Of a stretch of 64,000 nt of DNA, positions 25,868 through 35,466 are shown piece by piece. The DNA is taken from NCBI RefSeq assembly GCF_009649735.1, contig NZ_WJNH01000011.1, forward strand, positions 57,979 to 121,978. The letters run 5' to 3'. Source of the DNA: Salinibacillus xinjiangensis. Its GTDB lineage: Bacteria > Bacillota > Bacilli > Bacillales > Alkalibacillaceae. Both the position numbers and the translations under genes were made by a program. Under the pieces are notes generated by a model, which saw nothing but the letters and a program-made list of their open reading frames with translations, was not told where the DNA came from and did not search any database. Numbering within the stretch: position 1 is the first letter of the stretch; every line of letters begins with the position of its first letter.

Positions 25868-26515
25868 TTGTTAGTAGAAGAAGTCATGACGAGGGAAGTA
25901 ATATCACTTCCTCCTAATGAAAAAATTGAAACCGCTTTAAGGCTTTTACACCAACACCATATTCGCCATATCCCCATTGTCAACGATGACCATGAAGTAA
26001 TTGGAATCGTATCTGATCGCGATGTTCGAGATGCAAGCCCATCCATTTTTGAGGAAACAGCCCAACCAGCAGAGCTAGATAAAGAGCTTAAAACAATTAT
26101 GTCTCATCCCGTTATCACGGTGCATCCATTAGACTTTGTTGAAGAAGTGGCAGGAATTTTTTATGAACATGAAATAGCTTGTGTACCCGTTACCCAAAAC
26201 GATAAGCTTATTGGCATTATTACGGAAAAAGATGTCCTTTATACGCTAATCCAACTAACAGGAATTCACGAACAAAGCTCGCAAATTGAAATAAGAGTTG
26301 AAAATAAAATAGGTACACTACCAAAGGTCACTAATGTAATAGGAGAATATAAGCTTAATATTTCGTCTGTATTTATCTATCCTGATCAAAAAGATCCGAG
26401 TAAAAAGATCATTGTGTTTCGAATCCAAACGATGAATCCTATGCCTGTGATACAAGCACTTAACCAAAAAGGATATGAGGTACTGTGGCCGAACATACCT
26501 GGGATAACGGAATGA
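25868..26515 (+). CDS. acuB: AcuB, CBS-domain and ACT-domain protein
   Basis: Two CBS domains (about 1-65 and 75-135) contain HIRHIPIVNDDHEVIGIVSD and IACVPVTQNDKLIGIIT, and are followed by an ACT-like C-terminal region (EIRVENKIGTLPKVTNVIGE). The TTG start at 25868 follows GAGGAGGGG; homologues also begin at this point (LVEEVMTRE). CBS pairs bind adenine nucleotides, so AcuB probably links acetylation control to energy state; its exact role is unproven. Its stop overlaps the acuC start as ATGA. Confidence 0.93.
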   Translation: MLVEEVMTREVISLPPNEKIETALRLLHQHHIRHIPIVNDDHEVIGIVSDRDVRDASPSIFEETAQPAELDKELKTIMSHPVITVHPLDFVEEVAGIFYEHEIACVPVTQNDKLIGIITEKDVLYTLIQLTGIHEQSSQIEIRVENKIGTLPKVTNVIGEYKLNISSVFIYPDQKDPSKKIIVFRIQTMNPMPVIQALNQKGYEVLWPNIPGITE

Positions 26516-27687
26516 ATTGTCACGCTGCATTTGTTTATTCAGACCAGTATGCCAAATATCATTTTCATGCCGATCATCCCTTCAATCAAAAGCGGGTACA
26601 GTTAACTTACGAATTATTAAAGGACACTGGATTCTTAACCGATGATCAGATTATTCAACCACGTATGGCTACAGACGAAGATCTTAGTTTGATTCACGAC
26701 GAAAAGTATATTGAAGCCGTTAAGTTAGCAAATAAAGGTAAGCTTTCAAGTAAAAAAGGCTTAGAATTTGGGCTTGGAACAGAGGATACTCCTATTTTTA
26801 ATTGCATGCACGAGGCAGCTTCTTTAATTGTAGGCGGTTCTTTACAGGCTGTTGATGCCGTTTTACAAGGGGAAGTAAAACATGCCCTCAACCTTGGTGG
26901 TGGCCTTCATCATGGATTTCAACGCAAAGCTTCTGGCTTTTGTATCTATAATGATGGAGCTATTGCCATTCAATACATTCGCAAGTTTTATAATTTAAGA
27001 GTTTTATATGTGGATACAGATGCACATCATGGCGATGGCGTACAGTGGGCTTTTTATGACGATCCTGATGTGTGCACCTTGTCCATCCATGAAACGGGTA
27101 GATACCTATTTCCGGGGACTGGTAATGTCAATGAGAGAGGATTAAAGGAAGGATATGGGTATTCCTTCAATATCCCTATTGATGCCTTTACAGAGGATGA
27201 ATCCTTTCTAGAAGTATATGAAAAAGCCCTAAGACAGATTGTAGAGTATTTTAAACCTGATGTGATAGTTAGCCAAAATGGAGCTGATGCTCATGTTTAT
27301 GATCCATTAACCCATTTATGTGGTTCCATGCAAATCTATGAGGCTATCCCTAAGCTTGCCCATGAATTAGCCCATGAATATTGTCATGGAAAATGGATCG
27401 CTATAGGTGGTGGAGGCTACGATATTTGGCGTGTCGTCCCACGTGCCTGGGCTCAAATATGGAAGGTAATGACAACCAACACACCGTTTACAGGTAAGTT
27501 ACCTGCTCAATGGCTAGACAGGTATCAGCAAGAGTCGCCCGTAAAGCTTCCTCAGTTTTGGCATGATGAAGAAGGATTTTATAAGCCGATTCCAAGAAAA
27601 AGTGAAATTACAGAAAAGAATCATCAAAACTTAACGAAGTCTTTGCAATTTATAAAAAATTATCAGAATAACATATTGAACAATTAA
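26512..27687 (+). CDS. acuC: AcuC, class I histone-deacetylase-like protein deacetylase
   Basis: It removes acetyl groups from lysines and in B. subtilis reactivates acetyl-CoA synthetase. The ATG at 26512 overlaps the acuB TGA (ATGA), implying translational coupling, and gives 391 aa; the earlier in-frame start at 26485 would overlap acuB by 31 bp. The zinc and catalytic residues are visible in LGGGLHHG and DTDAHHGDGVQWAF, and GGGGYD near the C-terminal third completes the HDAC pattern. Confidence 0.94.
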   Translation: MNCHAAFVYSDQYAKYHFHADHPFNQKRVQLTYELLKDTGFLTDDQIIQPRMATDEDLSLIHDEKYIEAVKLANKGKLSSKKGLEFGLGTEDTPIFNCMHEAASLIVGGSLQAVDAVLQGEVKHALNLGGGLHHGFQRKASGFCIYNDGAIAIQYIRKFYNLRVLYVDTDAHHGDGVQWAFYDDPDVCTLSIHETGRYLFPGTGNVNERGLKEGYGYSFNIPIDAFTEDESFLEVYEKALRQIVEYFKPDVIVSQNGADAHVYDPLTHLCGSMQIYEAIPKLAHELAHEYCHGKWIAIGGGGYDIWRVVPRAWAQIWKVMTTNTPFTGKLPAQWLDRYQQESPVKLPQFWHDEEGFYKPIPRKSEITEKNHQNLTKSLQFIKNYQNNILNN

Positions 27688-27737
27688 CGGCAGTTTTGTA
27701 AACGTCGCTGATATCTATAGTCTATTTCTTTACATTA

Positions 27738-28316
27738 GATGTAAAATGCGACGTAACTTTTGCGTGAATCGTTTCCAAATATCAATTTTGATGAGTGCGA
27801 AACCATCGCTACGGAAATACACTTCACTTTCACCCAAGGGCACAAGTGCGACATCTACTCAAACTCCCTTTGGTCGTTTTCATAGTGTCTTCTTTGCCGC
27901 GGGCGAGCGGTGAGCCTCCTCGCTAACGCTGCGGGGTCTCACCTGTCTCTTTGCTCCCACGAAGAACCGGACGTTCAAGTGTCGGTGCTCTGCCACTGGA
28001 CGTGGCCGTTTTTAACCGACCAGGAGTCTCCGTGTATTTCCTCCGCTAAAAAGGGTGCCTCTTTCGTTTGTTTAACTGAACTATTGGTTAATCAAAAGCT
28101 TTTAACCATGCATTCATCAGAACACTCCAATAGTGGAGGCAGAATACGGAGACTCCTATGGGAAGAAGCGTGGTGAAGACCCCGCAGCTAGCGGTCTTTG
28201 CTTCCGAGGAGGCTGAGGCCGTGCCCATGGAAAGCGAAGTATTCTGACGAAACGGTATGCACTCAATATTCATCAGAACGATTCTTAAAAGTTTTAACTA
28301 CGTCGCATTTTATATC
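27738..28316. mobile_element. 579-bp foldback (MITE-like) element with 18-bp terminal inverted repeats
   Basis: The left end GATGTAAAATGCGACGTA and the right end (complement GATATAAAATGCGACGTA) match at 17 of 18 bases. The two halves are diverged inverted copies: left on the plus strand and right on the minus strand share CCTCCTCG, GCTGCGGGGTCT, AGGAGTCTCCGT and a GAGTGC...ACC...GGGCAC series in the same order. Short frames inside are not convincing genes, and no transposase is encoded. It fills the 700-bp gap between acuC and motS. A half-copy lies at 47183. Confidence 0.85.
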
Positions 28317-28346
28317 TTTTTAGTAAAAAAAAGCAAAGATAAAAAA

Positions 28347-28379
28347 ATGAAGAGCTAATTTGTTTTACTAGCTCTTCAT
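28347..28379 (-). terminator. Terminator of motS
   Basis: ATGAAGAGCTA and TAGCTCTTCAT form a stem followed on the minus strand by a long T run (plus-strand AAAAAAA at 28341-28347). It lies 11 bp past the motS stop. Confidence 0.9.
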
Positions 28380-28389
28380 TTCTATAAGA

Positions 28390-29172
28390 TTAATGATCAG
28401 TCTCTAAAATTATGATTTCTACTCGGCGATTTTTCTGCCAGTTTTCCTCCGAATTATTTTCTGCTATCGGCCTTGTATCCGCATAACCGCTAGCTTGAAA
28501 ACGATTTGGGGAAAGTGCCTCTACTGTCATGAAATAGCGAATGACACTACTAGCTCTAGCTCCAGATAGTTCCCAGTTTGAAGGGTAGCGATATGTTGAA
28601 ATTGGTCTAGAATCAGTATGTCCTTCTACTTTGACATCATTAGGGATATTGTTTAATAGTTTTCCTACCTTATTTAGAAATGGCTTGCCTTCATCAATAA
28701 TTTCAGCTTCACCTGATTCAAACAGAACCTTTTCCTGTAAGACTAAAACAACTCCTTGTTCAGTTCGATTAGCCGTTATCACATCATTTAATCCTTCATT
28801 GGTTAAAAATTGCTGTACCTCTTGAAGTAAGTCTTCTAGTGAAGGAGCTGTTTCCTGATTCTGTGACTCCATTTGCTGATCCTTTTCTTCATTAGTTCGT
28901 TCTGGTAGTTCATTGAGATTTTGTTGATTATCGTTATCTTCCCCATATTCCGATGGTTGGTCAGTTGGAACGATAGATGAATTAAAATCAAATATCACAC
29001 GATCCCGATAGGAATCTGCTACTGCTTTAAATTTTTCAACATCGATTTGTGACATAGAGAATAATAGAATAAAAAATACCAGTACCAATGTAATCATATC
29101 AGCATAGGTCGTCATCCATTTTTGCGTCAGCGCCTCTTTCTTCCTACGTCGTCGCTTCCTTTTAAAGTCCAT
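28390..29172 (-). CDS. motS: Flagellar stator protein MotS (MotB family)
   Basis: MotS anchors the stator to peptidoglycan and, with MotP, forms a Na+-driven motor unit. The 260-aa protein has a single membrane segment YADMITLVLVFFILLFSM (about 22-39) containing the ion-binding Asp, a plug/linker with Gln/Glu-rich filler, and a C-terminal OmpA-like peptidoglycan-binding domain (KVEGHTDSRPISTYRYPSNW, SGARASSVI). It overlaps the motP stop by 11 bp. Location beside ccpA identifies it as MotS (YtxE) rather than MotB. Confidence 0.93.
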   Translation of the reverse strand: MDFKRKRRRRKKEALTQKWMTTYADMITLVLVFFILLFSMSQIDVEKFKAVADSYRDRVIFDFNSSIVPTDQPSEYGEDNDNQQNLNELPERTNEEKDQQMESQNQETAPSLEDLLQEVQQFLTNEGLNDVITANRTEQGVVLVLQEKVLFESGEAEIIDEGKPFLNKVGKLLNNIPNDVKVEGHTDSRPISTYRYPSNWELSGARASSVIRYFMTVEALSPNRFQASGYADTRPIAENNSEENWQKNRRVEIIILETDH

Positions 29173-29995
29173 TTACAGACTCTCCCGCAAATTCAGCTTG
29201 CTCCTCTTCTTCCTCATCGACTAGTTCATTCTTTTCTTCATTAGAAAGGAAGGCACTAAGCTTTTCTTCGAGAATTTTAGGATTTTGACCAGACTGAACT
29301 CCGATAACACCTTCAATGACGATTTGCTTTAAAAACATTTCATCCTCTGTCTTATTTTCTAATTTACCTGCCATAGGGGTAAAGACCAAATTAGCAAGTA
29401 ACGTACCATAAAAGGTAGTAAGTAGTGCTACTGCCATGCTTGGTCCGATTGTCTCGGGATTCGTTAAATTATTCAGCATTAATACCAGTCCAATAAGGGT
29501 ACCAATCATCCCCCAGGCAGGTGCATACTCTCCAGCCTTTTGAATAATGGCTCTTCCTTTTTGGTGTCTTTCTTCTATCGCCACAATTTCGGCATTCATA
29601 ATATCCTGAATAACCTCAGGTTCAATCCCATCTATAGCTAATAGAATCCCTTTTTTTATAAAAGGGTCCTCCACATCCTCAACTTCATTTTCTAATGCTA
29701 ACAAACCCTCTCTTCTAGCCTTTTCAGACAATTGAACAAAGAGTTGTATCAGTTGTCGTAGGTTTGTATCGTTTTGTCGAAATGCTTCTTTAAAAACCTT
29801 AAAAGTTAGTTTCAATTCTCGCAGGCTAAAGTTAACTAAAATGGCTCCAATAAGCCCCCCGATAACAACAAGGATGGATGAAATTTGTATAAATGATGTG
29901 ACACCACCTAATCCTCCGTTGGTGAAAATCCCAACAAAGACCATCGTTATGCCAACAAAAATGCCGATTGGTGTTAAAATATCTTTTCGTTTCAT
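29162..29995 (-). CDS. motP: Flagellar stator protein MotP (MotA family)
   Basis: The 277-aa protein has four membrane segments in MotA pattern: two near the N-terminus (about 8-28 and 33-53) and two in the C-terminal half with the PAWGMIGTLIGLVLMLNNL block (about 159-177). An acidic tail (LVDEEEEEQAEF) ends it. It lies 54 bp after ccpA on the same strand, so partial read-through from ccpA is possible. Confidence 0.93.
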   Translation of the reverse strand: MKRKDILTPIGIFVGITMVFVGIFTNGGLGGVTSFIQISSILVVIGGLIGAILVNFSLRELKLTFKVFKEAFRQNDTNLRQLIQLFVQLSEKARREGLLALENEVEDVEDPFIKKGILLAIDGIEPEVIQDIMNAEIVAIEERHQKGRAIIQKAGEYAPAWGMIGTLIGLVLMLNNLTNPETIGPSMAVALLTTFYGTLLANLVFTPMAGKLENKTEDEMFLKQIVIEGVIGVQSGQNPKILEEKLSAFLSNEEKNELVDEEEEEQAEFAGESVNGL

Positions 29996-30049
29996 AAACT
30001 CTTTTCTCTCCCCAATAAAGACCTCTTACTACATATATCGGCAAAATTT

Positions 30050-31045
30050 TTATTTTGTTGAGTCTCTATCAATTAATCGGTGAGGAAGAATTACATTTTT
30101 TTCGTCAACCGTCTCTTTATTCATATACTTAGTTAACAGACGCATCGAAACAGCACCAATATCGTACATTGGCTGAACAACTGTCGTTAGGGTAGGACGA
30201 ATCATTGTAGCTAAACGCGTGTTGTTAAAGCCAAATACTTCAATGTCATCTGGTACAGTCAATCCGCTATCCTGCGCACCATGAATAACACCAAGTGCCA
30301 TTTCATCCGATGCTACAAAAATAGCCGTTGGTTTTCGCTCTAAATTTGCCAGTTTAGTAAATCCGTCAATTCCGGCTTGATATGTAAAATCGCCACGATA
30401 AATGAGTTCTTCATCAACTTCTTTTCCAGCATCCTGTAAAGCTCTCTTATACCCATTTATTTTTTGATTATTAATTTCTGTATCCACCGCTCCCGAAACA
30501 AATCCAATGCGGTCGTTTCCTTTTTCAATGAGGGTGCTCATGGCTTCGTATGAAGCTTCTTCATAGTTAATATTTACAGATGGAATTGTCATCGTAGGAT
30601 CGACGGTAGCTGCAAGTACAACCGGTACTGGAGCAGATTCGAATTCTTTTATATGTTCTTCAGTAATTTCTCCGCCCATAAATACAATGCCATCCACTTG
30701 TTTGCCTAGCATCGTGTTGATCAAGTGTAGTTCTTTATTTTTATTTTGGTCAGAGTTGCTTAATATAATATTGTATTTATACATGGTTGCGATATCTTCA
30801 ATTCCACGAGCTAACTCGGCAAAGAAAATACTTGAGATATCAGGAATTATGACACCAACTGTTGTCGTTTTCTTGCTCGCTAATCCTCTAGCGACGGCAT
30901 TTGGTCTGTAGCCTAATCTTTCAATCGCTTCTAACACCTTAGTTCTTGTGGCAGGCTTCACGTTTGGATTTCCATTTACTACACGAGAAACAGTAGCCAT
31001 CGATACATTGGCCTCTCGCGCCACATCATATATTGTTACATTCAT
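30050..31045 (-). CDS. ccpA: Catabolite control protein A
   Basis: CcpA is the LacI-family master regulator of carbon catabolite control; with HPr-Ser46-P it binds cre sites. The 331-aa protein starts [20 protein letters not shown], a perfect LacI HTH with the hinge [12 protein letters not shown]. The effector-binding core follows with [21 protein letters not shown] short palindrome lies in its 5' leader. A candidate cre occurs at ackA in this window. Confidence 0.97.
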   Translation of the reverse strand: MNVTIYDVAREANVSMATVSRVVNGNPNVKPATRTKVLEAIERLGYRPNAVARGLASKKTTTVGVIIPDISSIFFAELARGIEDIATMYKYNIILSNSDQNKNKELHLINTMLGKQVDGIVFMGGEITEEHIKEFESAPVPVVLAATVDPTMTIPSVNINYEEASYEAMSTLIEKGNDRIGFVSGAVDTEINNQKINGYKRALQDAGKEVDEELIYRGDFTYQAGIDGFTKLANLERKPTAIFVASDEMALGVIHGAQDSGLTVPDDIEVFGFNNTRLATMIRPTLTTVVQPMYDIGAVSMRLLTKYMNKETVDEKNVILPHRLIDRDSTK

Positions 31046-31070
31046 TTATTTATTCCTCCTTAGATAGAGC

Positions 31071-31100
31071 CGTATCATTTTTTTATATAGTAATGATACG
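31071..31100 (-). promoter_or_regulatory. 9-bp inverted repeat in the ccpA 5' leader
   Basis: CGTATCATT (31071-31079) pairs with AATGATACG (31092-31100) around an AT-only loop, 25 bp upstream of the ccpA start. A second half GTATC follows at once (GATACGATAC on the plus strand). It may be an operator; it is too close to the start and lacks the form of a terminator. Confidence 0.4.
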
Positions 31101-31248
31101 ATACAATTTCCCAACAAGCAATGAAGAAAGACTATTGATGTATAATCATACACTATTTTATCGAAAATTTTCATATTCCATTCACAATTTGAGCGAAAAA
31201 CAAGAATAAATGCTAAAAATAGGGGGGTCATAAAGGAATGCTAACTAA

Positions 31249-31285
31249 AAAAGTGTTTGTCTTGTTCGAGCAAGACAAACACTTT
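31249..31285 (-). terminator. Terminator of aroA
   Basis: AAAGTGTTTGTCTTG pairs with CAAGACAAACACTTT, with TTTTTTAG downstream on the minus strand. Confidence 0.92.
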
Positions 31286-31292
31286 CTGGATA

Positions 31293-32360
31293 TTATCGAT
31301 TCATTTTCTTTAATTCTGCCATGAACTTTTCAAAGGTTGGGATATCCATTTGCTGTTGTGAATCAGATAAGGCTACAGCTGGATCTGGATGTACTTCCGC
31401 CATCACACCGTCAGCCCCAATCGCTACAGCTGCTTTAGCTGTTGGTAGAAGTAAATCACGACGGCCAGTGGAATGTGTGACGTCAACTAGTACTGGTAAA
31501 TGTGTTTCTTGTTTTAGGATTGGAACAGCTGAGATATCTAGCGTATTACGAGTTGCCTTTTCATAGGTACGAATGCCTCGTTCACAGAGAATAATATTTT
31601 CATTGCCTCGTGAAATAATATATTCAGCAGCATTGATAAATTCTGAGATTTGAGCAGCTAAGCCTCTTTTTAATAATACTGGTTTTTGTACCGATCCTGC
31701 TGCCTTAAGCAATTCAAAGTTTTGCATGTTTCGGGCACCAATTTGAATCACATCAATATATTCACAAGCTTCTTCAATATCAGCTGGGCTTACAATTTCA
31801 CTTACTACGGCTAAATCAAACTCATCGGCAACCTGCTTGAGAATTTTTAACCCTTCAATTCCTAGTCCTTGGAAATCATAAGGAGATGTACGAGGTTTAA
31901 AAGCACCACCTCTAAGCATCTTTAGTCCTTGGCTCTTGACTACCTTAGCAACTTCAGCCACTTGTTCGTAGCTTTCTACAGCACAAGGGCCCATGACATA
32001 ATGTAGATTACCATCGCCAACAGTTTCACCTTTAATATTGACAACTGTATCCTCAGGCTTATTTTTTCTGGATACCAGTAATGCTTTTCTATGGTCATCC
32101 TCTTGTAATTCAAGTGCCATTTTAAATATTTCTTTAAACAAATGTTCAATTGTTGAATATTCAAAAGGACCGTTATGTTCTTCCAAAATTTTATTCAACA
32201 TGTCTCTCTCACGTACAGGGTCAAAACGATTCATACCATGCTTTTCTTTCACTTCACCAATTTGTTGTACGAGTTGACCTCTTCTGTTAATTAAAGATAA
32301 GAGATCTAAGTTTACCTGGTCTAGTTCTGCTCTCAACTTGTCTAATTGTTCATTGCTCAC
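31293..32360 (-). CDS. aroA: Bifunctional chorismate mutase / DAHP synthase
   Basis: It makes the first committed metabolite of the shikimate pathway and has a fused chorismate mutase that senses pathway product. Residues 1-80 are the AroQ-type chorismate mutase ([20 protein letters not shown]), and about 100-355 the type I-beta DAHP synthase ([33 protein letters not shown]). I place the start at GTG 32360, 7 nt after GGGAGG. It is monocistronic with a clear promoter and terminator and is adjacent to ccpA as in B. subtilis. Confidence 0.95.
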   Translation of the reverse strand: MSNEQLDKLRAELDQVNLDLLSLINRRGQLVQQIGEVKEKHGMNRFDPVRERDMLNKILEEHNGPFEYSTIEHLFKEIFKMALELQEDDHRKALLVSRKNKPEDTVVNIKGETVGDGNLHYVMGPCAVESYEQVAEVAKVVKSQGLKMLRGGAFKPRTSPYDFQGLGIEGLKILKQVADEFDLAVVSEIVSPADIEEACEYIDVIQIGARNMQNFELLKAAGSVQKPVLLKRGLAAQISEFINAAEYIISRGNENIILCERGIRTYEKATRNTLDISAVPILKQETHLPVLVDVTHSTGRRDLLLPTAKAAVAIGADGVMAEVHPDPAVALSDSQQQMDIPTFEKFMAELKKMNR

Positions 32361-32422
32361 GATTAATCCTCCCACCTTCTGTTAAACTATAACTCAACTA
32401 TTCTAATAAATAATTAGCAACT

Positions 32423-32451
32423 ATTATAACGAATCTTTTGCTTATTGTCAT
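32423..32451 (-). promoter_or_regulatory. SigA promoter of aroA
   Basis: On the minus strand ATGACA and TATAAT are separated by 17 bp, about 60 bp upstream of the GTG start. Confidence 0.65.
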
Positions 32452-32521
32452 TACTGTATTTTAAATTTTCGTATTTTTCTACTAAGAAGATAGAAAAAAA
32501 GAGCCCATTTGATTTGGACTC

Positions 32522-32860
32522 TTATTGCGCAGCTTTGCTTTGCTGTACTTCATTTAAGGCTTTTTCGGTTACATCCCAATGTGATGCATTCCAAACGATT
32601 TTATTATGATCAAAAAGTAATGCCTGTGGTGATTCGTGCTTAACCTCGTAGGTATCCGCAATATCATTTGATAATGGTCGTGCTTCCTGAACATGTAGAA
32701 TGTAGGAAGGGCACTCACTATTTTGCGCAAATGATTCAAACTGTTGCTTTGCCTCGGCACTAATCGGACATGTTAGGCTATGTTTAAGTAAAAAGAATTG
32801 CTCATGCTCCTGTATAACTTTTTCTAAATCACTTTTATTTTCTAGTACTTGTAGACTCAT
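32522..32860 (-). CDS. ytxJ: YtxJ, bacilliredoxin-like monothiol protein
   Basis: The 112-aa thioredoxin-fold protein has a single redox cysteine in SLTCPISAEAK, the CPIS monothiol site of the YtxJ family linked to bacillithiol. It is last in the ytxG-ytxH-ytxJ operon, with 19 bp between it and ytxH. Confidence 0.9.
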   Translation of the reverse strand: MSLQVLENKSDLEKVIQEHEQFFLLKHSLTCPISAEAKQQFESFAQNSECPSYILHVQEARPLSNDIADTYEVKHESPQALLFDHNKIVWNASHWDVTEKALNEVQQSKAAQ

Positions 32861-32879
32861 GCTAATCCACCTTCAAAAA

Positions 32880-33287
32880 TTACTGTTTTTCTAAATCTTC
32901 AGCTGCTTCCTCAATCATATTAGCTACGTCATCATCATTTTGATTGTCACGTAGCTTTGTCACCTTATCCTGGATTTGATCCTTTGTATCTTTTACACGC
33001 TCACTAAAGTCCTTTGTTTTCTCGGATAGGTTAGATGAAATTTGATCCGTTTTTTCACGTGCTATTTGACGCCACTCTGTTCCCTTCTCATAAGCAACAT
33101 CCTTCCATTCGCCAGCACGCTCACGAACTTGATGGGCACCCTCATTTAGATCATGGCGTAGTTCTTTACCAGATTTAGGGGCAAGTAAAAGCGCTGCAGA
33201 GGCTCCAACAATACCTCCGATTAATGTCCCAAGTAAAAAGTCTTTGCTATTAATGTTTTCATTCTGATTTTTTTCTTCTCTACTCAC
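32880..33287 (-). CDS. ytxH: YtxH, general stress membrane protein
   Basis: The 135-aa protein shows the YtxH domain: DFLLGTLIGGIVGASAALLL membrane segment (about 16-35) followed by APKSGKELRHDL and a long charged amphipathic helix. The GTG start follows AAGGAGGAG. In B. subtilis it belongs to the SigB/SigH-controlled ytxGHJ operon; its biochemical role is unknown. Confidence 0.9.
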   Translation of the reverse strand: MSREEKNQNENINSKDFLLGTLIGGIVGASAALLLAPKSGKELRHDLNEGAHQVRERAGEWKDVAYEKGTEWRQIAREKTDQISSNLSEKTKDFSERVKDTKDQIQDKVTKLRDNQNDDDVANMIEEAAEDLEKQ

Positions 33288-33313
33288 AATAACTCCTCCT
33301 TAAAATGAAAATT

Positions 33314-33727
33314 TTATTTTTTATATCTTTTCCACAAATCTAATATAGCTTGTCCCCATTTAACGGCTTGTGCTGCATTTTCTTTGTTTTGCTCAGATTC
33401 CTTAATAATCTCATTCGATAGCTTTTGAATGGATCCATTAAATTGCTTAACAGAATCGCCAACGCCGTGTATTCCTTCGACAAGATTGTTTAGTTTTTGC
33501 GATTTTTCCTGAACATCCTCAGCTAGCTTATTCGTTTTGTTTAAAAGGGCTGTAGTTTCTGTTGTAATTCCTTGCATTTGTTTTTCAAAGCCCTCTAATG
33601 TATCGGCAACATTATCTAAAGTACGTCTCGTTGCTTTTAATGTACCTGCTAGATAAATCACCAATACTAAAAAGGCAACAGCAGCAATGATAGCTGCAAT
33701 ATAAAGTAGGACCTCCATTCTGCCCAC
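33314..33727 (-). CDS. ytxG: YtxG, DUF948 membrane protein
   Basis: The 137-aa protein has an N-terminal membrane segment (VLLYIAAIIAAVAFLVLVIY) and a coiled-coil body typical of DUF948. The start may be GTG 33727 or the ATG three codons later, which lies farther (13 nt) from AAGGAG. First gene of ytxGHJ. The 220 bp upstream to murC contain only an AT-rich gap and the murC terminator. Confidence 0.85.
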   Translation of the reverse strand: MGRMEVLLYIAAIIAAVAFLVLVIYLAGTLKATRRTLDNVADTLEGFEKQMQGITTETTALLNKTNKLAEDVQEKSQKLNNLVEGIHGVGDSVKQFNGSIQKLSNEIIKESEQNKENAAQAVKWGQAILDLWKRYKK

Positions 33728-33903
33728 TCAACTCCTTATTATGTATTTTACAATCTCCACTTTAAATATTTATTATATTAAATCTATACCCATAAACAAC
33801 TTTCGTCAAACAATAGCAAAATTCCTACCTATCATTATGTACAAATTATGTCTTATTTATGATTAGAAATACACGACTGTCTTTAGTTTAATCCTTAAGT
33901 GCA

Positions 33904-33939
33904 AAAAAGTCGCTCATCATTTATAATGAGCGACTTTTT
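33904..33939 (-). terminator. Terminator of murC
   Basis: AAAAGTCGCTCATT-type stem with its complement AATGAGCGACTTTT, ending 11 bp before the murC stop in plus coordinates. T-rich on both flanks, so it may act in both directions. Confidence 0.88.
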
Positions 33940-33950
33940 ATTACCAGATT

Positions 33951-35246
33951 TTACTTTAACTCCTCATACGCCTCCTGGTACTTCTGAACATCTCCTGCTC
34001 CCATAAAGATTAATACACTGTTTGGATGCTCTTTGAGCACCTCAGTGTGGTCGAGTTCGAGGAGATGAGCACCTTCAATTTTATTTTGAAGATCTTTGAT
34101 AGTTAAATTTCCGGACTTTTCTCTTGCTGAGCTAAAAATATCACAAAGATAGATTTTGTCTGCTATCCGTAAGCTTTCAGCAAATTCTTCTAAAAAGGTT
34201 TTCGTTCTTGTAAACGTATGCGGTTGGAAAATGGCTACAATCTCTTTATTTGCATACTTTTTTCGTGCTGAATCAATGGTGGCTTCGATTTCTTTAGGGT
34301 GGTGAGCATAATCGTCAATTAATATTTGACCATCTTCCCATTCCTTTTCGGTAAAACGGCGCTTTACACCACCAAACGTTTTTAAAGTTTTAATGTCATC
34401 TGAATTGATGCCCTCATAATCACACAAAGCAATAACAGATAAAGCATTTAACACGTTATGGGTTCCATATGATGAAATCTCAAATGTGTCATAAAAGGTA
34501 TTTCGAACAAACACATCAAATACGGTTCCGTTTTCCGTTTCCTTCACATTTTTCGCTTGAAAGTCATTGTCTTCAGCTAGGCCATAGTATACGACGGGTA
34601 CCTTCGGTTGAATATGCTGTAGCTCTTCGTCATCCCCGCAAGCAATGATTCCCTTTTTCACATTCATCGCCATCTCTTGAAAAGCATCGAAAACGTCCTC
34701 AACACTTGTGAAATAATCAGGGTGGTCAAAATCAATGTTCGTCATAATTGCATAATCTGGTTGATACGATAAAAAGTGTCTACGATATTCGCAGGCTTCG
34801 AACACAAAGTATTTACTATCTTCATGACCAGACCCTGTACCATCACCAATTAAATATGAAGTAGGCTTCACTTGCTGGAGTACATGGGCAAGTAATCCGG
34901 TCGTTGAGGTTTTTCCATGTGACCCAGTAACAGCAATACTTACGTAGTTGTTAATCCATTCTCCAAGGAAATCGTGATAACGATAAAATGGTAATTCCAA
35001 TTCCTTTGCTTTTTTAATTTCTTCATGCTCATCTGGAAAAGCATTTCCAGCAATGATAGTTAATCCATCATGAATATTTTCTTCTGAAAATGTCATCATA
35101 GGAATGTTACGTTCCTCAAGTGCCTCTTGTGTAAAAAAATGCTTAGCTACATCAGACCCCTGCACTTTTTCACCTGCATCATGAAGAATTTGTGCTAATG
35201 CACTCATTCCAGTCCCTTTTATACCAATGAAGTGGTAAGTAGTCAT
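33951..35246 (-). CDS. murC: UDP-N-acetylmuramate-L-alanine ligase
   Basis: MurC adds L-alanine to UDP-MurNAc in the cytoplasm. The start ATG 35246 lies 9 nt after GGAGG (431 aa). The family's motifs are present: [14 protein letters not shown] at the N-terminus, the ATP-binding [12 protein letters not shown] (about 105-116), and [13 protein letters not shown] and [10 protein letters not shown] in the ligase body. It lies between ytxG and sftA as in B. subtilis, here with a phosphoribosyltransferase inserted. Confidence 0.97.
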   Translation of the reverse strand: MTTYHFIGIKGTGMSALAQILHDAGEKVQGSDVAKHFFTQEALEERNIPMMTFSEENIHDGLTIIAGNAFPDEHEEIKKAKELELPFYRYHDFLGEWINNYVSIAVTGSHGKTSTTGLLAHVLQQVKPTSYLIGDGTGSGHEDSKYFVFEACEYRRHFLSYQPDYAIMTNIDFDHPDYFTSVEDVFDAFQEMAMNVKKGIIACGDDEELQHIQPKVPVVYYGLAEDNDFQAKNVKETENGTVFDVFVRNTFYDTFEISSYGTHNVLNALSVIALCDYEGINSDDIKTLKTFGGVKRRFTEKEWEDGQILIDDYAHHPKEIEATIDSARKKYANKEIVAIFQPHTFTRTKTFLEEFAESLRIADKIYLCDIFSSAREKSGNLTIKDLQNKIEGAHLLELDHTEVLKEHPNSVLIFMGAGDVQKYQEAYEELK

Positions 35247-35430
35247 AAACTTGAACCTCCACATACTCTCATTCTAATGTACTATATGTATTTTCTAGAC
35301 CACTTGCTATTTCGAAACGCAATAAATTATTGTATGTTTTCATGCTTTAGCGGAATGAATCTTTATAAAGTATATCAAATTCATAGCCAAGAGTGAATGA
35401 AATATTTTTTGGATCTAAAATAGTGTCGGC

Positions 35431-35459
35431 AGAACCCTTGTCGATGGACAAGGGTTCTT
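35431..35459 (-). terminator. Hairpin downstream of the phosphoribosyltransferase gene
   Basis: AGAACCCTTGTC, GATG and GACAAGGGTTCT form a 12-bp perfect stem just past the stop at 35467. The minus strand continues GCCGAC, so the T tail is lacking; termination is probable but not certain. Confidence 0.6.
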
Positions 35460-35466
35460 CCTCACA

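Noticed and set aside
27910..28273. Short frames of 61-88 codons within the foldback element
   Set aside because: They lie on opposite strands over the inverted halves, lack ribosome sites and have no recognisable motif; the repeat itself explains their openness.
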